From an uncultured Bacteroidales bacterium (GTDB lineage: Bacteria; Bacteroidota; Bacteroidia; Bacteroidales; UBA932), in assembly GCA_944326265.1 (NCBI GenBank), contig CALVDE010000019.1, positions 1-64,000 on the forward strand: a stretch of 64,000 nt of DNA. Reading direction: 5' to 3'. Shown piece after piece: positions 17,488-27,700 of the stretch. The position numbers were made by a program, and so were the translations under genes. A model generated the notes under the pieces. That model ran no database searches and was not told where the DNA came from. It saw nothing but the letters and a program-made list of their open reading frames with translations. How positions within the stretch are numbered: the stretch's first letter is position 1; every line of letters starts with the position of its first letter.

Positions 17488-18975
17488 TTAAAAGCCCCAG
17501 TCCTCCGGATCTGTAAACTCCTTCACAGAAGCCTCCACATCATCCGGCAGATTAGGGAAAAATCTAAAACCTGTCAAGTCTTCTATCTGAGCCACAGTAC
17601 GGATATCATCAGCATGAGGAGTCTGTCGGCTGCAGTCGGCATTGTCGTAATAAAATGCTATCGAGCGGTATGTATTTCCTGCCGCATCGTAGCTCAGCAG
17701 TACCTTGAAGTACGCTTCAGGCACAGCCACCTTATTGCCCGCGTTGTCCTCTATCCTGGCAATACCGCCGTCCCCGTCCACATCAAGTATCGGACCGGTG
17801 ACCACATACAGGGTGTCGCACTCCAGCGCATATTCCCTTTCCATATTCTCCAGCTCCATCCATACAGTCTGGTTGAGATCCGAGTTCTGCACGGTCATGT
17901 TGGCGAAATAAAACGTCTGCTCATTCATGCCGTCGTTGGCATTGCGCGAGCCCGAGGGCACCTGATGCCCCCTGTCGTAACCGTCCACACCCCAGCTGCG
18001 CGGAATCACCGGCTCGTAGATATCCGGAATCTTGGGGTCGAAATTCCACGCATCCGTGCGTCCTGTCCCGATATAGCCGGAAGTAAGCGGATACGCCACC
18101 CAGAGAGCCACGCGCTCCGAAGCATCGTACAGCATGGAGTAGTTCCTCACCGGCTTTCCGTCCGCCTCCGTCATATAGTACACGAACGCCCTTCCGTCCG
18201 AAATCTCCACCTCAGGGAGTTCCATCCACAGGCTCACAGGATCGGATACCAGGTCGTCATCGACCTCCAGGTCCTCTCTGTCCGTATGGCTCACATAATA
18301 GGCAGGCCAGCGGCTGCCGCCCGCCTGCGGAACACCTCCGTACTCCGCCCTGCGGGACTTGAACACGAGCTCGTCTCCGATCTCCAGCTCCAGGGAAGCG
18401 AATGTGTTGTCGTTGCGCTCCACCTGAGAGGCCGTCAGCCCGTAGACATACAGGATGCCGGTACGGTCCTTTATCCAGAAATTGCCGTAATAAGTATCCT
18501 CGATGCTGATTATCGTACCGCACATCTCATACCACACTGCCTCGCTGTCAGATGAGGGCAGAGGAGCGTCGACGAACTCCTCTATGGTGGTGTAGTCCAC
18601 ATGCTCGCCCTTCTGTATGACCCGTACCCGGTCTTCGATGAAATCAGCCCTGAACACTATGACCGCCTCCCGGTCGGAATCCTTGTCCGCTCCGACTGAG
18701 ACCGTTATCTCCACAGGCTCCGAAGACGCGCTCCCTGACGAGCTGCCGAGGGTCAGCCAGTCCGATGTATCCCCGTTCACATAGCTGACTTCCGCCACCC
18801 AGTCCCTGGTAGCTGTCAGCATCACGGTCTGCTCTCCGCCCTCCTTGCCGAAGGAAAGCGTATCCGTTCCCGCACTCACCTCAGCCGGCAAAGCCCTGGG
18901 ATCACTCTTGCACGAGCACACCGCAGCGACTGCGGCCAGCATATATACCATTGAAATAAAACCGTATGTTCTCAT
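17488..18975 (-). CDS. Surface lipoprotein nuclease: BACON, OB-fold and DNA/RNA non-specific endonuclease
   Basis: A 495-residue lipoprotein (lipobox VCSC, Cys near residue 22) with three parts. A BACON-type Ig domain lies at about 35-125. An OB-fold domain (about 130-235) contains WYEMCGTIISIEDTYYGNFW. The C-terminal domain (about 270-480) is a Serratia-type non-specific nuclease. Its active-site motif is YDRGHQVPSGSRN, with the DRGH histidine as general base and an Asn metal ligand in the following FANMTVQNSDLNQ. It would degrade extracellular DNA or RNA at the cell surface or in the periplasm. ATG 18975 is used because the signal peptide begins there. The OB domain is clearly related to the two in the upstream neighbour. 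Confidence 0.85.
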   Translation of the reverse strand: MRTYGFISMVYMLAAVAAVCSCKSDPRALPAEVSAGTDTLSFGKEGGEQTVMLTATRDWVAEVSYVNGDTSDWLTLGSSSGSASSEPVEITVSVGADKDSDREAVIVFRADFIEDRVRVIQKGEHVDYTTIEEFVDAPLPSSDSEAVWYEMCGTIISIEDTYYGNFWIKDRTGILYVYGLTASQVERNDNTFASLELEIGDELVFKSRRAEYGGVPQAGGSRWPAYYVSHTDREDLEVDDDLVSDPVSLWMELPEVEISDGRAFVYYMTEADGKPVRNYSMLYDASERVALWVAYPLTSGYIGTGRTDAWNFDPKIPDIYEPVIPRSWGVDGYDRGHQVPSGSRNANDGMNEQTFYFANMTVQNSDLNQTVWMELENMEREYALECDTLYVVTGPILDVDGDGGIARIEDNAGNKVAVPEAYFKVLLSYDAAGNTYRSIAFYYDNADCSRQTPHADDIRTVAQIEDLTGFRFFPNLPDDVEASVKEFTDPEDWGF

Positions 18976-19010
18976 TGACTGCACTGCTTTATCAAATGAC
19001 AAAAGAGGGT

Positions 19011-19119
19011 GACCCAAAAGGAGGAATTTCAAGGCTTGCGAAGATGAGGAAACCGCAGTGTACTGGCGTACATGAGGATTTCCGAATCAAGCGTAACGCA
19101 GAAATTACCCTTTTGAGTC
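19011..19119. repeat. Long imperfect inverted repeat between two lipoprotein genes
   Basis: Two arms of about 53 bases (19011-19063 and 19068-19119) are imperfect inverted copies, about 60% paired by eye. Matches are strongest at the ends (AAAAGG, AATTTC) and at the apex TGTAC-TGGC-GTACA. The element fills most of the 171-base gap between the OB lipoprotein and the nuclease gene. A short plus-strand open frame across it (18966-19163) looks like a by-product of the repeat. Confidence 0.6.
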
Positions 19120-19146
19120 GGCCTCTGAACTGTATCTGTCCCGGAT

Positions 19147-21117
19147 TTATTCTCCGGCACTGAAATCCACGATATCTCCGGCCGTCACAGGATATATCTG
19201 CAACGTACCGTTATAGACCTCAACGGCACCGGATATGCTGCCTGTAACCCCGGATGCGATGACATCCCCTGCCCAGAGAGCATAGTTGCTTATCCTAACG
19301 ACAACTGTCTGGTCACCAGACACGAAGTAGCGGCTGACAGTTCCGTCATCCTCACCCCATGTGGCTCCCTCGTCATTGTCACTTGTCAGACCGGTGACGG
19401 TCACATACATGCCCTGCCAGTCACCGCTGTTGAACTCAGCTGCCGTAAGTTCAGGAACCGTAAAGTCCACACCGGACTCCAGCACCTCTATCCTTGCACC
19501 GCTGTCATCAAAAGCTATCTCGCGAAGACCGCTGAACGGGCTGTATGTGGCATTGCTCAGATCGAGTCTGATCCTGTCACCTACAGCATAGTCTCCCTCG
19601 ACACCGTACAGAACTATGCCGCTGGCCTGGGCACCTGTCCCATCGGCAACCTGAATCTTCCTGTAGTAGTTCTCACCCTCGTTGTTTGCCACCACAATGC
19701 CTTCCATAAACGCACCTAATACCGCGAGCGAACCGTCCTCCACAAGCGTACCGTCATCGGCTGCGGCCACTACATCACTCACCGAAAGGACATTACCTGA
19801 AGTCGACACGGTGAGGGTTGCTCCCTGACGGATCTCGTCACCCATCTTCGCGTAAGCATAGTACTCGTATGCCTTGTCCGCCTCCAGGCTTACCGTGATG
19901 CTGAACGGAGAGACCACCTCGGGGGCCTTCACCTCCGTAAAGCTCTCAGCTCCGGCCTCCCTGTAGGCCACTCCGACCTCAGTGATATCAGAAGCCTCTC
20001 CTGTATAGGTAAATGTACCCTCAACCGTCATGGATGACTTGTCATCGCTCAGGACAGCCTCTCCTGTAACCACCGTAAGAGAAGGACCGCCCTTCGCCCT
20101 TATCGCGTATGCGGGACCTCCGACCTGAGGAGTACCCTTATAATCATCCCTTGTTCCCACGATGGTGAGCACGTCCCCGTCGGCGTAACCGAGAGTCGAG
20201 AACGACTTGTCGTTATCCTTGCCGGTAAGAGGGGTCGAGGTCAGTCCGTACACAGTAACATCTCCGCCGGCATCATCGATAAGATGGAAGTTGCCGTATT
20301 CAGTATTGTAGAGATCGTCCATCGTACCGGTCAGCTCATAAAGCTGCCTGTCATCCACTTCAGCCGCAAGGAACTCGGCGACAGTGACTTTCTTGGCCGC
20401 ATAGTAGGCATCGCCTACCTGTACCTCACCGTTATACGAGTCCCGTCTGCCAATGATGGTGACATTGTCACCCTCCTGCAGCCCAATCTGGGAGAATGTC
20501 TTGTCTCCTGCCGTCTCATGCAGATTGAGACCGTACACATGCACCGAACCGGTAGCGTCCTCAAGGTAGAAATTGCCGTACTCAGTATTGTAAAGTCCGG
20601 TAAGCTTGCCGCTGAGCTGGTACCATTTCTCAGATTCCTCCTCAGCGATAAAATCAGCAACCGAGATTATCTCCGCCCCGGTATCGGCATTGGGCTTGGG
20701 ATTACCGCCCATCTGATGAACGGTAACGGTGGCGTATATGTGCTCCTCCGTCCTGAACCAGATCACGGCCTCTCTCTGATAGACCACTGAATCCGACACG
20801 TTGGTTGATACCGAAACAGCGATGTCCACGGTATCTCCGGCCACACCGGAGCTCCTGTCAATTACAAGCCAGGGATATTTCTCGAACCACTCCGCCTCAT
20901 TGCCCCAAGGATTGCTGACCTCCACCTCGGCAGTCCAGTCCCTGTTGCTTACGAGTGTCAGATGATACGTGCCGGCCAATGAATCCACTTCCAGATAGTC
21001 CTGCGACACGGTAATGTTTACAGGATCGATCTGTCCATCCGGATTATTCCTGTCACATGATGTGAAAAGCAGCGCTGCAAAAGCAGTCAATGCTGTCAAT
21101 ACTTTTTTAAAATTCAT
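19147..21117 (-). CDS. Lipoprotein with BACON and tandem OB-fold domains
   Basis: This 656-residue protein has a lipobox LLFTSC, an N-terminal BACON-like domain (about 35-140) and two tandem copies of an OB-fold module. Their signature blocks are LYNTEYGNFYLEDATGS near 180 and LYNTEYGNFHLIDDAGG near 275. A middle Ig-like region and a C-terminal DUF5689-like region containing a further OB fold follow. No catalytic residues are visible, so a binding role at the surface is more likely than enzymatic action. The same OB module occurs in the nuclease encoded next downstream. OB folds can bind nucleic acid or sugars; which applies here is unknown. Confidence 0.78.
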   Translation of the reverse strand: MNFKKVLTALTAFAALLFTSCDRNNPDGQIDPVNITVSQDYLEVDSLAGTYHLTLVSNRDWTAEVEVSNPWGNEAEWFEKYPWLVIDRSSGVAGDTVDIAVSVSTNVSDSVVYQREAVIWFRTEEHIYATVTVHQMGGNPKPNADTGAEIISVADFIAEEESEKWYQLSGKLTGLYNTEYGNFYLEDATGSVHVYGLNLHETAGDKTFSQIGLQEGDNVTIIGRRDSYNGEVQVGDAYYAAKKVTVAEFLAAEVDDRQLYELTGTMDDLYNTEYGNFHLIDDAGGDVTVYGLTSTPLTGKDNDKSFSTLGYADGDVLTIVGTRDDYKGTPQVGGPAYAIRAKGGPSLTVVTGEAVLSDDKSSMTVEGTFTYTGEASDITEVGVAYREAGAESFTEVKAPEVVSPFSITVSLEADKAYEYYAYAKMGDEIRQGATLTVSTSGNVLSVSDVVAAADDGTLVEDGSLAVLGAFMEGIVVANNEGENYYRKIQVADGTGAQASGIVLYGVEGDYAVGDRIRLDLSNATYSPFSGLREIAFDDSGARIEVLESGVDFTVPELTAAEFNSGDWQGMYVTVTGLTSDNDEGATWGEDDGTVSRYFVSGDQTVVVRISNYALWAGDVIASGVTGSISGAVEVYNGTLQIYPVTAGDIVDFSAGE

Positions 21118-21151
21118 TTTGTTCTAGATTAAAGTGTGACTTTTCAAGTCG

Positions 21152-21159
21152 CAAATATA
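21152..21159 (-). promoter_or_regulatory. -7 box of the OB lipoprotein gene
   Basis: TATATTTG followed by CG on the minus strand is an exact consensus, 34 bases before the ATG at 21117. The -33 region is AT-rich with no clear TTTG. Confidence 0.5.
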
Positions 21160-21306
21160 TTATAATTTGGAAACACAGCATTTTAAATTTTTATTACAAT
21201 TTCAGATATTGTCAGAATTCTTTGGATTTTCCCTTTCCCACCTTCGGAATGTGCGGTCATAGACGAACTATGCAAGTACCAATAAGCCATAGCGTCTGAT
21301 ACGGAA

Positions 21307-21335
21307 AAGGGCCGGCCCCATGAGGGTCAGCCCTT
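21307..21335 (-). terminator. Probable terminator of ferritin
   Basis: On the minus strand AAGGGCTGACCC and the downstream GGGGCCGGCCCTT form a GC-rich, partly mismatched stem followed by TTTTCC. It lies 22 bases after the ferritin stop codon. The short T-run makes it only moderately convincing. Confidence 0.45.
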
Positions 21336-21357
21336 GTTTCCTTACAGCCTGCCGGGA

Positions 21358-21840
21358 TTATTTGCGCTCGCCGAGCTTGCTGTCCAGCATTACGAGACCG
21401 GCCTCGCCGGCTTTCTGGACTTTCTCGTAGATGGAGAGTGCAGTAGCCTCTTCCTCGACCTGCTCGCGGATATAACCCATGAAGAAGTCCTCGGAAGGTT
21501 TGTCCTTCTCCTCGCGGGCGATGTCCACGAGCTTGTCGATCAGGGATGTCACGTGGCACTCGTGCTCATAGACGTGCTTGAAGACCTCCTGAACGCTGCC
21601 CCAGCCCTGAGGCACTACGTCAATCATGCTGACCTTGGCTGTACCGCCTCTCTTCTGGAGGAACGAGGCCATGTCGTATGCATGTTCAAGTTCTTCCTGA
21701 GACTGTTTCTTCATCCAGTGTGACAGTCCGTCGTAGCCCTCTTTCTCAAGATAGAAAGACATGGAAAGGTAGAGGTTGGCCGACCACATCTCAGCGATTA
21801 TCTGATCATTGATCGCATTCTGTAATTTTTCGGTAATCAT
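21358..21840 (-). CDS. ftnA: Bacterial non-haem ferritin
   Basis: This 24-subunit iron-storage cage protein oxidises Fe(II) and stores it as mineral. The 160-residue protein is the usual length and shows the four-helix bundle with ferroxidase ligands. Residues include Glu in NLYLSMSFYLEKEG, the EELEHAYDMA helix (Glu-x-x-His), and Glu in FMGYIREQVEEEA. I start at ATG 21840; an open frame runs on to 21909 but the family begins at MITEKLQNAIN. It is apparently monocistronic, between the OB lipoprotein and the fucosidase genes. Confidence 0.93.
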   Translation of the reverse strand: MITEKLQNAINDQIIAEMWSANLYLSMSFYLEKEGYDGLSHWMKKQSQEELEHAYDMASFLQKRGGTAKVSMIDVVPQGWGSVQEVFKHVYEHECHVTSLIDKLVDIAREEKDKPSEDFFMGYIREQVEEEATALSIYEKVQKAGEAGLVMLDSKLGERK

Positions 21841-21945
21841 AACTTTAAATTTTAAAACTTCTGACTTACTCCTATGCAAATCCGATACCATGTCAGGATG
21901 TGCGGACATAATGTCACCGCAATGTCACAACTTCGGGACACTCCG

Positions 21946-23370
21946 TCAATATATCGCGACATTGTTGATGAGCGGGCTGGCGTATGAGTCCAGAATATTG
22001 AACCTCACTTCCGTTGCCGTCACAGGATCAAAGCGCAGGATACGCTTGTAGCCTATCGTGGTGCCCCGGCATACCTCCTTCCAGCTGTCACCGTCAGCCT
22101 GCCGGCACTCCACACTGAACTCCTTGACCCTCTGACCCAGTGGAATATACTCCTGAAGCATGACCGCACTGATTTCCCTGCTCCTGCGGAAATACACAGT
22201 GAACGAGGCGGAGGTGACACTGTCATCCGTCGCCCAGTAGGTCGAGTATCTGCCGTCCACCGTATTGGCAGCGGCATATTTGGGGGAATTGCCACGGACT
22301 GACGCAGAGTACGCACGGGACATCTTGGCATAGTCCGCATGGAAAGCCTCGGTGCGGGCATCGCGGAACTCCATCAGACGGGCGGAATCCACGGGATTGA
22401 TCCGGCCCGTGCGGTCGGGGGGAACGTTGAGCAGCAGATTTGCATTACGGCCTACGGAAGCATAATAGATATCCATCAGCTCGTCCACCGTCTTGAGCCT
22501 GTCATCGGTGGAGGGAGAATAGAACCAACCGGGACGTATGGAGACATCCGCTTCGGCAGGAAGCCACCGGCTGCCGTGGACATTGCCGGTGTTGAGAGTA
22601 TCCCATGAGGGAGAAAGCCGTCCCGGTGCAAAACCTTCCACGTCAAGTCTGGACCAGTTGGTCTCCCCAGCATAGCCGCGCTCATTGCCCACCCAGCGGC
22701 AACCGGGCCCTACGTCACTGAATATCACCACATCCGGTTGAAGCGTTGTCGCCGTCGCATTGAAATATTTCCACCTGTACTTGCTCGGAGCATCTCCCTG
22801 GCGGTCATCCGCTCCGTCAAACCACAGCTCGAAGACATCTCCGTACTCGCTCAGGACTTCTGATATGCACCCTACGAACACTTCATTATACCGCTCCGTA
22901 CCATACGCAGGGTGATTCCTGTCCCACGGAGAGATATACACCCCGAATTTAAGGCCGTACCTGGCACAGGCATCCGAAAGTTCGCGCAGGACATCTCCCT
23001 GACCGTCCCGCCATGCGCTCTGAGCCACGGTATGCCGGCTGTACTTGCTGGGCCACAGGCAGAAACCGTCATGATGCTTGGCCGTGATAATGATGCCTTT
23101 CATTCCGGCTTCCCTGGCTATCCTGGCCCATTGGTCACAGTCCAGGTCAGTAGGAGCAAACACGTCCGGATCCTCCTCGCCCGTTCCCCATTCACTGTCG
23201 GTGAATGTATTGGGACCGAAGTGTACGAACATATAATACTCCATCTTCTGCCACTCCAGCTGAGCGTCCGTGGGGACAGGACCATACGGTCCAGGAGCAT
23301 CGGCATCCTTGCAAGAAGCCGCCACCATAAGCATGGCGACGGCTGTAATGAATATCTTGTACTGTCTCAT
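21946..23370 (-). CDS. Alpha-L-fucosidase (GH29) lipoprotein
   Basis: This enzyme releases L-fucose from glycans such as mucin or milk oligosaccharides. The 474-residue protein has a lipobox VAASC near residue 20. A GH29 TIM barrel (about 40-340) carries the typical blocks MFVHFGPNTFTD, ITAKHHDGFCLWPSKYS and VYISPWDRNHP. The nucleophile is the Asp in ELWFDGADD. A C-terminal discoidin/F5-8-type carbohydrate-binding domain occupies about 350-474. It begins only 4 bases after the efflux outer-membrane gene, so it sits at the end of the RND operon. That is an odd place for a glycosidase. Confidence 0.88.
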   Translation of the reverse strand: MRQYKIFITAVAMLMVAASCKDADAPGPYGPVPTDAQLEWQKMEYYMFVHFGPNTFTDSEWGTGEEDPDVFAPTDLDCDQWARIAREAGMKGIIITAKHHDGFCLWPSKYSRHTVAQSAWRDGQGDVLRELSDACARYGLKFGVYISPWDRNHPAYGTERYNEVFVGCISEVLSEYGDVFELWFDGADDRQGDAPSKYRWKYFNATATTLQPDVVIFSDVGPGCRWVGNERGYAGETNWSRLDVEGFAPGRLSPSWDTLNTGNVHGSRWLPAEADVSIRPGWFYSPSTDDRLKTVDELMDIYYASVGRNANLLLNVPPDRTGRINPVDSARLMEFRDARTEAFHADYAKMSRAYSASVRGNSPKYAAANTVDGRYSTYWATDDSVTSASFTVYFRRSREISAVMLQEYIPLGQRVKEFSVECRQADGDSWKEVCRGTTIGYKRILRFDPVTATEVRFNILDSYASPLINNVAIY

Positions 23371-23374
23371 ATCG

Positions 23375-24787
23375 TTACTGTCTTCCTCCTCCGAGGGAGC
23401 GGTACAGGTTGACTGTGGTCTGCAGCAGCAGATACTTGTCGGACACCACGTTGAGCTGGGCCGTAAGCAGGGACTGCCGGGCCGTGAGCACTTCGAGATA
23501 GGTCATCTTGGAACTCCGCTGGTAAAGGGACTCCGCAGTTTCTACGGTACGCTCCAGGTCATTGAGCTGAGCCTGGTGCTTCCGGAGCATCGTATCATAA
23601 ATCTCGAGGGCGTAGAGGTTGTTGTTGACCTCCTCACCGGCATCAAGCAGGGTCCGCTTGTAAGTCAGTCTGGCTATCTCCTCCTCAGCCTTGGCCACAC
23701 GCAGATTGGATGTCAGCTGCCCCTTGTTGAATATGGGCTGGGCCAGCTGGGCGATGGCCGAGACGATCAGGCCACCGGGATTGAGGACGGCCTGTCCCAC
23801 ACTGTTGGTCCATCCGGCACTTCCGGAAAGGGTCAGCTTGGGATAGAAGGCCGAACGGGCCTGGTTGGTGGAATAATACGCACTGGCCAGGGCCATCTCC
23901 GCCTGATAGACATCAGGACGGTTGGAAAGCAGTTCCAGCGGCACTCCCACCGAGAAATCCTGAGGAAGCGTCTGCTCGTCGATTGTGCTCCTCTCTATTC
24001 TGGTGTATACTGAGCCCAGGATGGAGCAGAGAGCGTTCTCCGCCTCCTGACGCTGACGCTTCATGTCGGCGAGGGATGCCTCCAGGCCGTAGAGCTGGGC
24101 GCGGGACTGGGTTACGGCATTCTCATTGACACGGCCCACCTTGAGCATTGACTCCATGGACCTTATCTGCTCTGTCCACAGAGCCACGTTCTCCTCGCTG
24201 ACCCTGACCTGCTCGTCGAGCATCAGAAGCGAATAGTAGGTGTTGGCTATCGTGGCTATGAGCTGGGAGCGCACGGCCTGCTGATAAGCCTCCTGCTGCA
24301 GGAGAGCGGCCTGGGCTCCGCGCTTGGCGTTGAGCAGCGAACCGAACAGGTCAATGTCCCAGCTTGCGGAAACGCCTATATTATAGCTCCATGAGCCTGA
24401 AGAAGATGTCTGGCCTCCGTTGTCGGCCAAAGTATAATTGTAACCTCCCTGGGGACCCAGATTGAGCGAAGGGGAATAAGCCCACTTCGAGGCTTTCAGA
24501 CGGGCCTGGGCCTGCTGCACGCGGAGAGCCGCACTGAGCAGATCGGTGTTGTTCTCCAGACCTGTACGGATAAGTTCCTGAAGATGAGGATCAGTGAACA
24601 TCTCTTCCCACGGCATGTAGCCGAAAGAGGAACTGTCGGCCGCTGCGGCTGCATCATCCGGGGACACCAGCTCTGCCCTGTACAGACTGTCCATCGGGAC
24701 TATGTTCTCAGGCCTCTCGTATTTACGGTAGATGGAGCATCCGCTGGCCATCAGCACCGCCATTGATATCAATATTGTCTTTCTCAT
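23375..24787 (-). CDS. RND efflux outer-membrane lipoprotein (TolC/OprM family)
   Basis: This is the outer-membrane channel of a tripartite efflux pump. The 470-residue protein has a lipobox LMASGC and two tandem OEP repeats rich in long helices (SAALRVQQAQARLKASK and the later SLYQRSSKMTYLEVLTARQS). This is the NodT/OprM layout of trimeric lipoprotein exit ducts. The start overlaps the RND gene's stop by 4 bases. It works with the transporter and adaptor encoded upstream; the substrate is unknown. Confidence 0.92.
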   Translation of the reverse strand: MRKTILISMAVLMASGCSIYRKYERPENIVPMDSLYRAELVSPDDAAAAADSSSFGYMPWEEMFTDPHLQELIRTGLENNTDLLSAALRVQQAQARLKASKWAYSPSLNLGPQGGYNYTLADNGGQTSSSGSWSYNIGVSASWDIDLFGSLLNAKRGAQAALLQQEAYQQAVRSQLIATIANTYYSLLMLDEQVRVSEENVALWTEQIRSMESMLKVGRVNENAVTQSRAQLYGLEASLADMKRQRQEAENALCSILGSVYTRIERSTIDEQTLPQDFSVGVPLELLSNRPDVYQAEMALASAYYSTNQARSAFYPKLTLSGSAGWTNSVGQAVLNPGGLIVSAIAQLAQPIFNKGQLTSNLRVAKAEEEIARLTYKRTLLDAGEEVNNNLYALEIYDTMLRKHQAQLNDLERTVETAESLYQRSSKMTYLEVLTARQSLLTAQLNVVSDKYLLLQTTVNLYRSLGGGRQ

Positions 24788-27700
24788 AATGCTGCTCTTT
24801 CCTCCTTTCTTTTACCCATTACCTTCTCCTCCACATACTGGAAGATGACGAAGAACATGGGCGTGATGAACATAAGGGCGATGGTTCCGACCACCATACC
24901 GCCGGCAGTACCGATACCGAGGGAACGGTAACCGTTGGCACCGACACCCGAAGCGGTAATCAGAGGCAGCAGACCGATCACCATGGTAAGCACTGTCATA
25001 AGGATAGGCCTGAGTCGCACTCCGGCTGCGGACAGAGCCGCCGCACTGAGGGACATGCCCCTCTTTCTACGCTGAGAGCCGTATTCGGTAATAAGGATCG
25101 CCGTCTTGGACAGCAGACCGATCAGCATGACCATACCGACCTGGGTGTAGATGTTGCTCTCCATACCGCACAGCTTGGTGAAGAAGTAGCTGCCCATCAG
25201 ACCGAACGGCACCGAGCAGAGCACTGCGAGCGGCAGGAAGAGACTCTCGTACATACCGCAGAGAATCAGGTAGATGAATATCACGCAGATCACATACACT
25301 ATGGCAGTGGTGTTGGACTCGGCCAGCTCGGCCTCCTCACGGGTCATGCCGGAGAACTCGTAGCCGAAACCGGTAGGCAGGGCCTCCTTGCTGACCTCCT
25401 CGATGGCGGCGATGATGTCTCCCGAACTGTATCCCGGGTTAGGCATACCCTGCACGGTGATGGAGGTGAACATGTTGAAGCGGTTGAGCACCTCGGCACC
25501 GTATATCTTGGTAAGTGTCACGAACTGGCTTACGGGAGCCATACCGTCGGACGTGCGCACATACACGTCATCGAGCGACTGCATATCGTCCCTGAACTCG
25601 GGCGGAGCCTGCAGGATGACACGGTAGAGCTTGGTGAAACGGTTGAAGTTGGACACGTACATACTGCCGTAGTAACCCGAAAGCACGGAGAGCACCGCGT
25701 CTGTGGTAGTACCGGCACGGATACATTTAGCCGCATCCACGTCTATCTGATACTGAGGGAAATCGGAACTGAACGAGGTATAGGCCAGCTGCACCTCCGG
25801 TCTCTCGTTGAGAGCGGCGATGAAGCCCTGGGTCACATCCTCCAGCGCATCGATGCCACGGCCCGAACGGTCCTGAAGGTCGACGAAGAAGCTGTTACCG
25901 GTACCGTAACCGGAAATCATAGGCGGCGCGAAGATGAAGATCTGCGCGTTCTTGATATGGGCCGTATTGGCGTATATCTTCTCGATGACCGCAGTATAGC
26001 TCTGGTCCTTGTCGGGACGCAGGCTCCAGTCCTTGAGACGTATCATCATCATGGCATGCGAGGCACCGCTTCCTGAGAATGAGAAGCCGGCCACCTGGTT
26101 GTAGGTGTTTATCTCCTCGATGTCCTTGATGCTGTTCTGCATCTCGGTCAGAATGTCATTGGTCTCGGCCAGAGTAGTTCCGGGAGCCGCGTCCACACTG
26201 ATGAAGAGCGAACCGGTATCCTCGTTGGGCACCAGGGATGTCTTCGCCGTTGCCATGAAGTATACGAGCAGACCGCAGGCCGCAACAAGCGTGCCGACAC
26301 CCACCCATTTGTACTTGATGAAGAACTTTACTCCGCCTTTGTACTTGGTAATCATGCGTCCGAATGATGCCTCGAAAGCGATTCTGAATCTGGTCGAGAA
26401 CTGCTTGGGCTTCTCGCCGGGAGCCACGATCTCGTTGGGCTTCATGATCAGGGCGCAGAGCGCGGGCGAGAGGGTAAGGGCGTTGATGGCCGAGAAACCT
26501 ACCGCCGCAGCCATGGTCAGACCGAACTGCTTGTAGAACAGACCGGAGGTACCGCCCAGGAATGACACGGGGATGAACACGGCCATGAAGACCAGCGTCG
26601 CAGACACAACGGCTGCGGACACACCCTCGACACCATCCATCGCGGCTTTATATGCAGACCTGTAACCCATGTCGAAGCGTGCCTGCACCGCCTCGACGAC
26701 TATTATGGCATCGTCCACGACCGTACCGATAACCAAGATCAGCGCGAAGAGGGTAATCAGGTTGATGGTGAAGCCGGCCACTATCATGAATGCGAATGTC
26801 GCAATCAGCGCGACGAAGATACATATCGTAGGGATGAGGGTCGCCCTCGGACTCTGCAGGAAGACGTACACCACCAGTACCACGAGCAGGATGGTCTCGA
26901 AGAGAGTCTTTATCACCTCCTGTATGGAGGCATCGAGGAAGTCCTTGGTACTCATGATGTCTATTATCTCAATACCTTTGGGCAGATCAGCCTTCACCGT
27001 CTCCAGATATGCGTCTATCTCCTTGATGATCTCATTGGCGTTACTTCCGGCAGTCTGGTTGATCATACAGGTAACACCGGGAGCACCCTTCACACGGCCC
27101 TCGAAGTTGTAGGAGACCGCACCGAGCTCGATGTCGGCTATATCCTTCAGCTTCAGGACACGGCCATCATCGTATGCCCGGATAACTATCTCTCCGAACT
27201 CCTCCTCGGTGGACAGACGGCCCTTGTAACGGAGGGTGTACTGGAAGACGTTGTCGGAATTCTCACCTATGGCACCGGTCGAGGCCTCGATGTTCTGGCT
27301 GGACAGAGCCGCGCTGACATCGGAAGGTATCAGACCATACTGGGCCATCACGTCAGGCTTCATCCACACACGCATCGCATAGTCACCGCCCATCACGTTG
27401 CAGTCTCCCACTCCGGAGATACGCTGAATCTGAGGCTTCACGTTGATGGAAAGGTAGTTGGTGAGGAAGGTCTCGTCGTAGGTGCTGTCAGGCGACACAA
27501 GGGCAAATACCTTCAGGGTACTGCTCTGACGCTTGGACACCTCGACACCGACCCTGGTAACCTCCGCCGGCAGCAGGGATGTGGCCCTGGACACGCGGTT
27601 CTGTACGTTGACCGCAGCCATATCCGGGTCAATTCCCTGCTTGAAATATACTGTAATGGAAGCACTTCCGGAGTTACTTGCCTCGGAAGTCATATAGGTC

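Noticed and set aside
18966..19163. 65-codon open frame on the plus strand
   Set aside because: It spans the long imperfect palindrome and overlaps the start of the nuclease gene; it is explained by the repeat.
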